From: Gnetum montanum
Taxonomy: Eukaryota > Streptophyta > Gnetopsida > Gnetales > Gnetaceae
Direction of reading: 5' to 3'
NCBI GenBank assembly: GCA_015680685.1
Contig: MNCI01026273.1
Span: 57,157 to 102,336 of the forward strand
DNA: 45,180 nt
Under the pieces are notes generated by a model, which had not been told where the DNA came from, ran no database searches, and saw nothing but the letters and a program-made list of their open reading frames with translations. The translations under genes were made by a program, and so were the position numbers. Shown here piece after piece: positions 44,714 through 45,180 of the stretch (the first letter of the stretch is position 1; each line of letters opens with the position of its first letter).

Positions 44714-45180
44714 TGATGAGCGGTGAAGGGCACCCCTACACCCAACCATACGAATTGCAAAGTGCTCACACATAATCTGATTGAATTTCATGAACTCTCT
44801 AGTTTTTGGTGCACTAGTCTTCTAGGAAGTAAGTTTTACTTTAATGGTCATTTGTTGTCTTCCCAATTATACTTTTGAAGTATGAAGATATGGTTAAGTG
44901 TGATTGAGGCATATGATTTTTATCATTTTATGTTTTATGTTCTTTGGAGTTTGAATAGAGAGAAAAAGTAATTTAATAACTAATTTGATTTAATTGACTA
45001 ACCAATTTCTAACTAGTCCTAACATAAGCATCTATTTCCACTTTCTGTACATGTCTTGAACCCACGTATCCACTGTTGGGTTACCAAGCACTACACTACT
45101 AGGTTTACCAAGAAATAATGTTGCTGGGATTACTGAGTGAATACATGTCACACTCGAGATAGTCATACTTATGTATTTAA
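44714..45180 (-). repeat. 5' LTR of copy C, cut by the window edge
   Basis: The left edge TGATGAGCGGTGAAGG is homologous to 32345 onward and collinear to the window end. It differs from the 3' LTR at many sites. The U3 part lies outside. Confidence 0.88.

Larger units (their letters stand above)
32345..45180 (-). mobile_element. Athila-like copy C (minus strand), nearly complete, nested in copy B
   Basis: Reading the minus strand: 5' LTR (>45180-44714), primer site (44712-44695), gag (from 44563), protease (~42120-41718), RT, RNase H, integrase (to ~38470), spacer with internal promoter, accessory gene (36316-33454), 3' LTR (33218-32345). The internal part is 11.5 kb. The two LTRs differ much more than those of the Tat element, so this insertion is older. 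The broken frames make it defective. Confidence 0.88.

Overview
This is plant nuclear DNA from a large, repeat-filled genome. No ordinary host gene, rRNA or tRNA is visible. Almost every base belongs to long Ty3/gypsy LTR retrotransposons of two families. The plant assignment rests on Tat- and Athila-type polyproteins, plant-style GT-AG introns of 75-105 nt, and decay that looks like deamination of methylated cytosine. I cannot name the species.

Layout. (1) Athila-like copy A (+ strand) enters from the left edge. It shows a post-integrase spacer (1-~1000), an internal promoter (~1018-1099), an accessory gene after pol (1538-4286, resuming at 21656-21755) and a 3' LTR (21996-22969). (2) Inserted into A's accessory gene is a complete 17.4-kb Tat-clade element (4287-21650). 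It has 1.3-kb LTRs and a perfect GTAGT target duplication. (3) After 175 bp of unassigned DNA comes Athila-like copy B (- strand, 23145-32344), tail to tail with A and containing a 328-N assembly gap. (4) Copy C of the same family (- strand, 32345 to beyond 45180) is inserted into B's protease region. B should resume past the right edge.

The Tat element is the most interesting object. Its sense genes, gag-pro (5976-10118) and RT-RNaseH-aRNaseH-integrase (15307-18852), carry 14 in-frame stops. Between them, on the opposite strand, lies an eight-exon gene (coding 14117 to 10560). All seven introns are GT-AG. Reading phase matches at six of seven junctions, and only one stop occurs in about 1000 codons. 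The predicted protein joins a degenerate FCP1/NIF-like (HAD) domain, a domain resembling the 'putative plant transposon protein' family (PF20167-like), a coiled coil and an acidic tail. A TATA box sits upstream of it at ~14990. A candidate sense intron (10039-15364) with matching phase would remove the whole antisense gene and fuse protease to RT. This recalls the pro-RT intron known from Ogre elements.

Two further structural signals stand out. The palindrome GCGTATACGC and its variants are clustered in both Tat LTRs, in the leader and around the antisense promoter. Short tandem arrays with a TAAACT core sit at the borders of the Tat coding blocks. In the Athila-like family each copy's internal promoter resembles its own LTR. 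The accessory gene there encodes the same two-part architecture (PF20167-like domain plus coiled coil) as the middle and end of the Tat antisense gene. All similarity calls were made by eye, without database searches.
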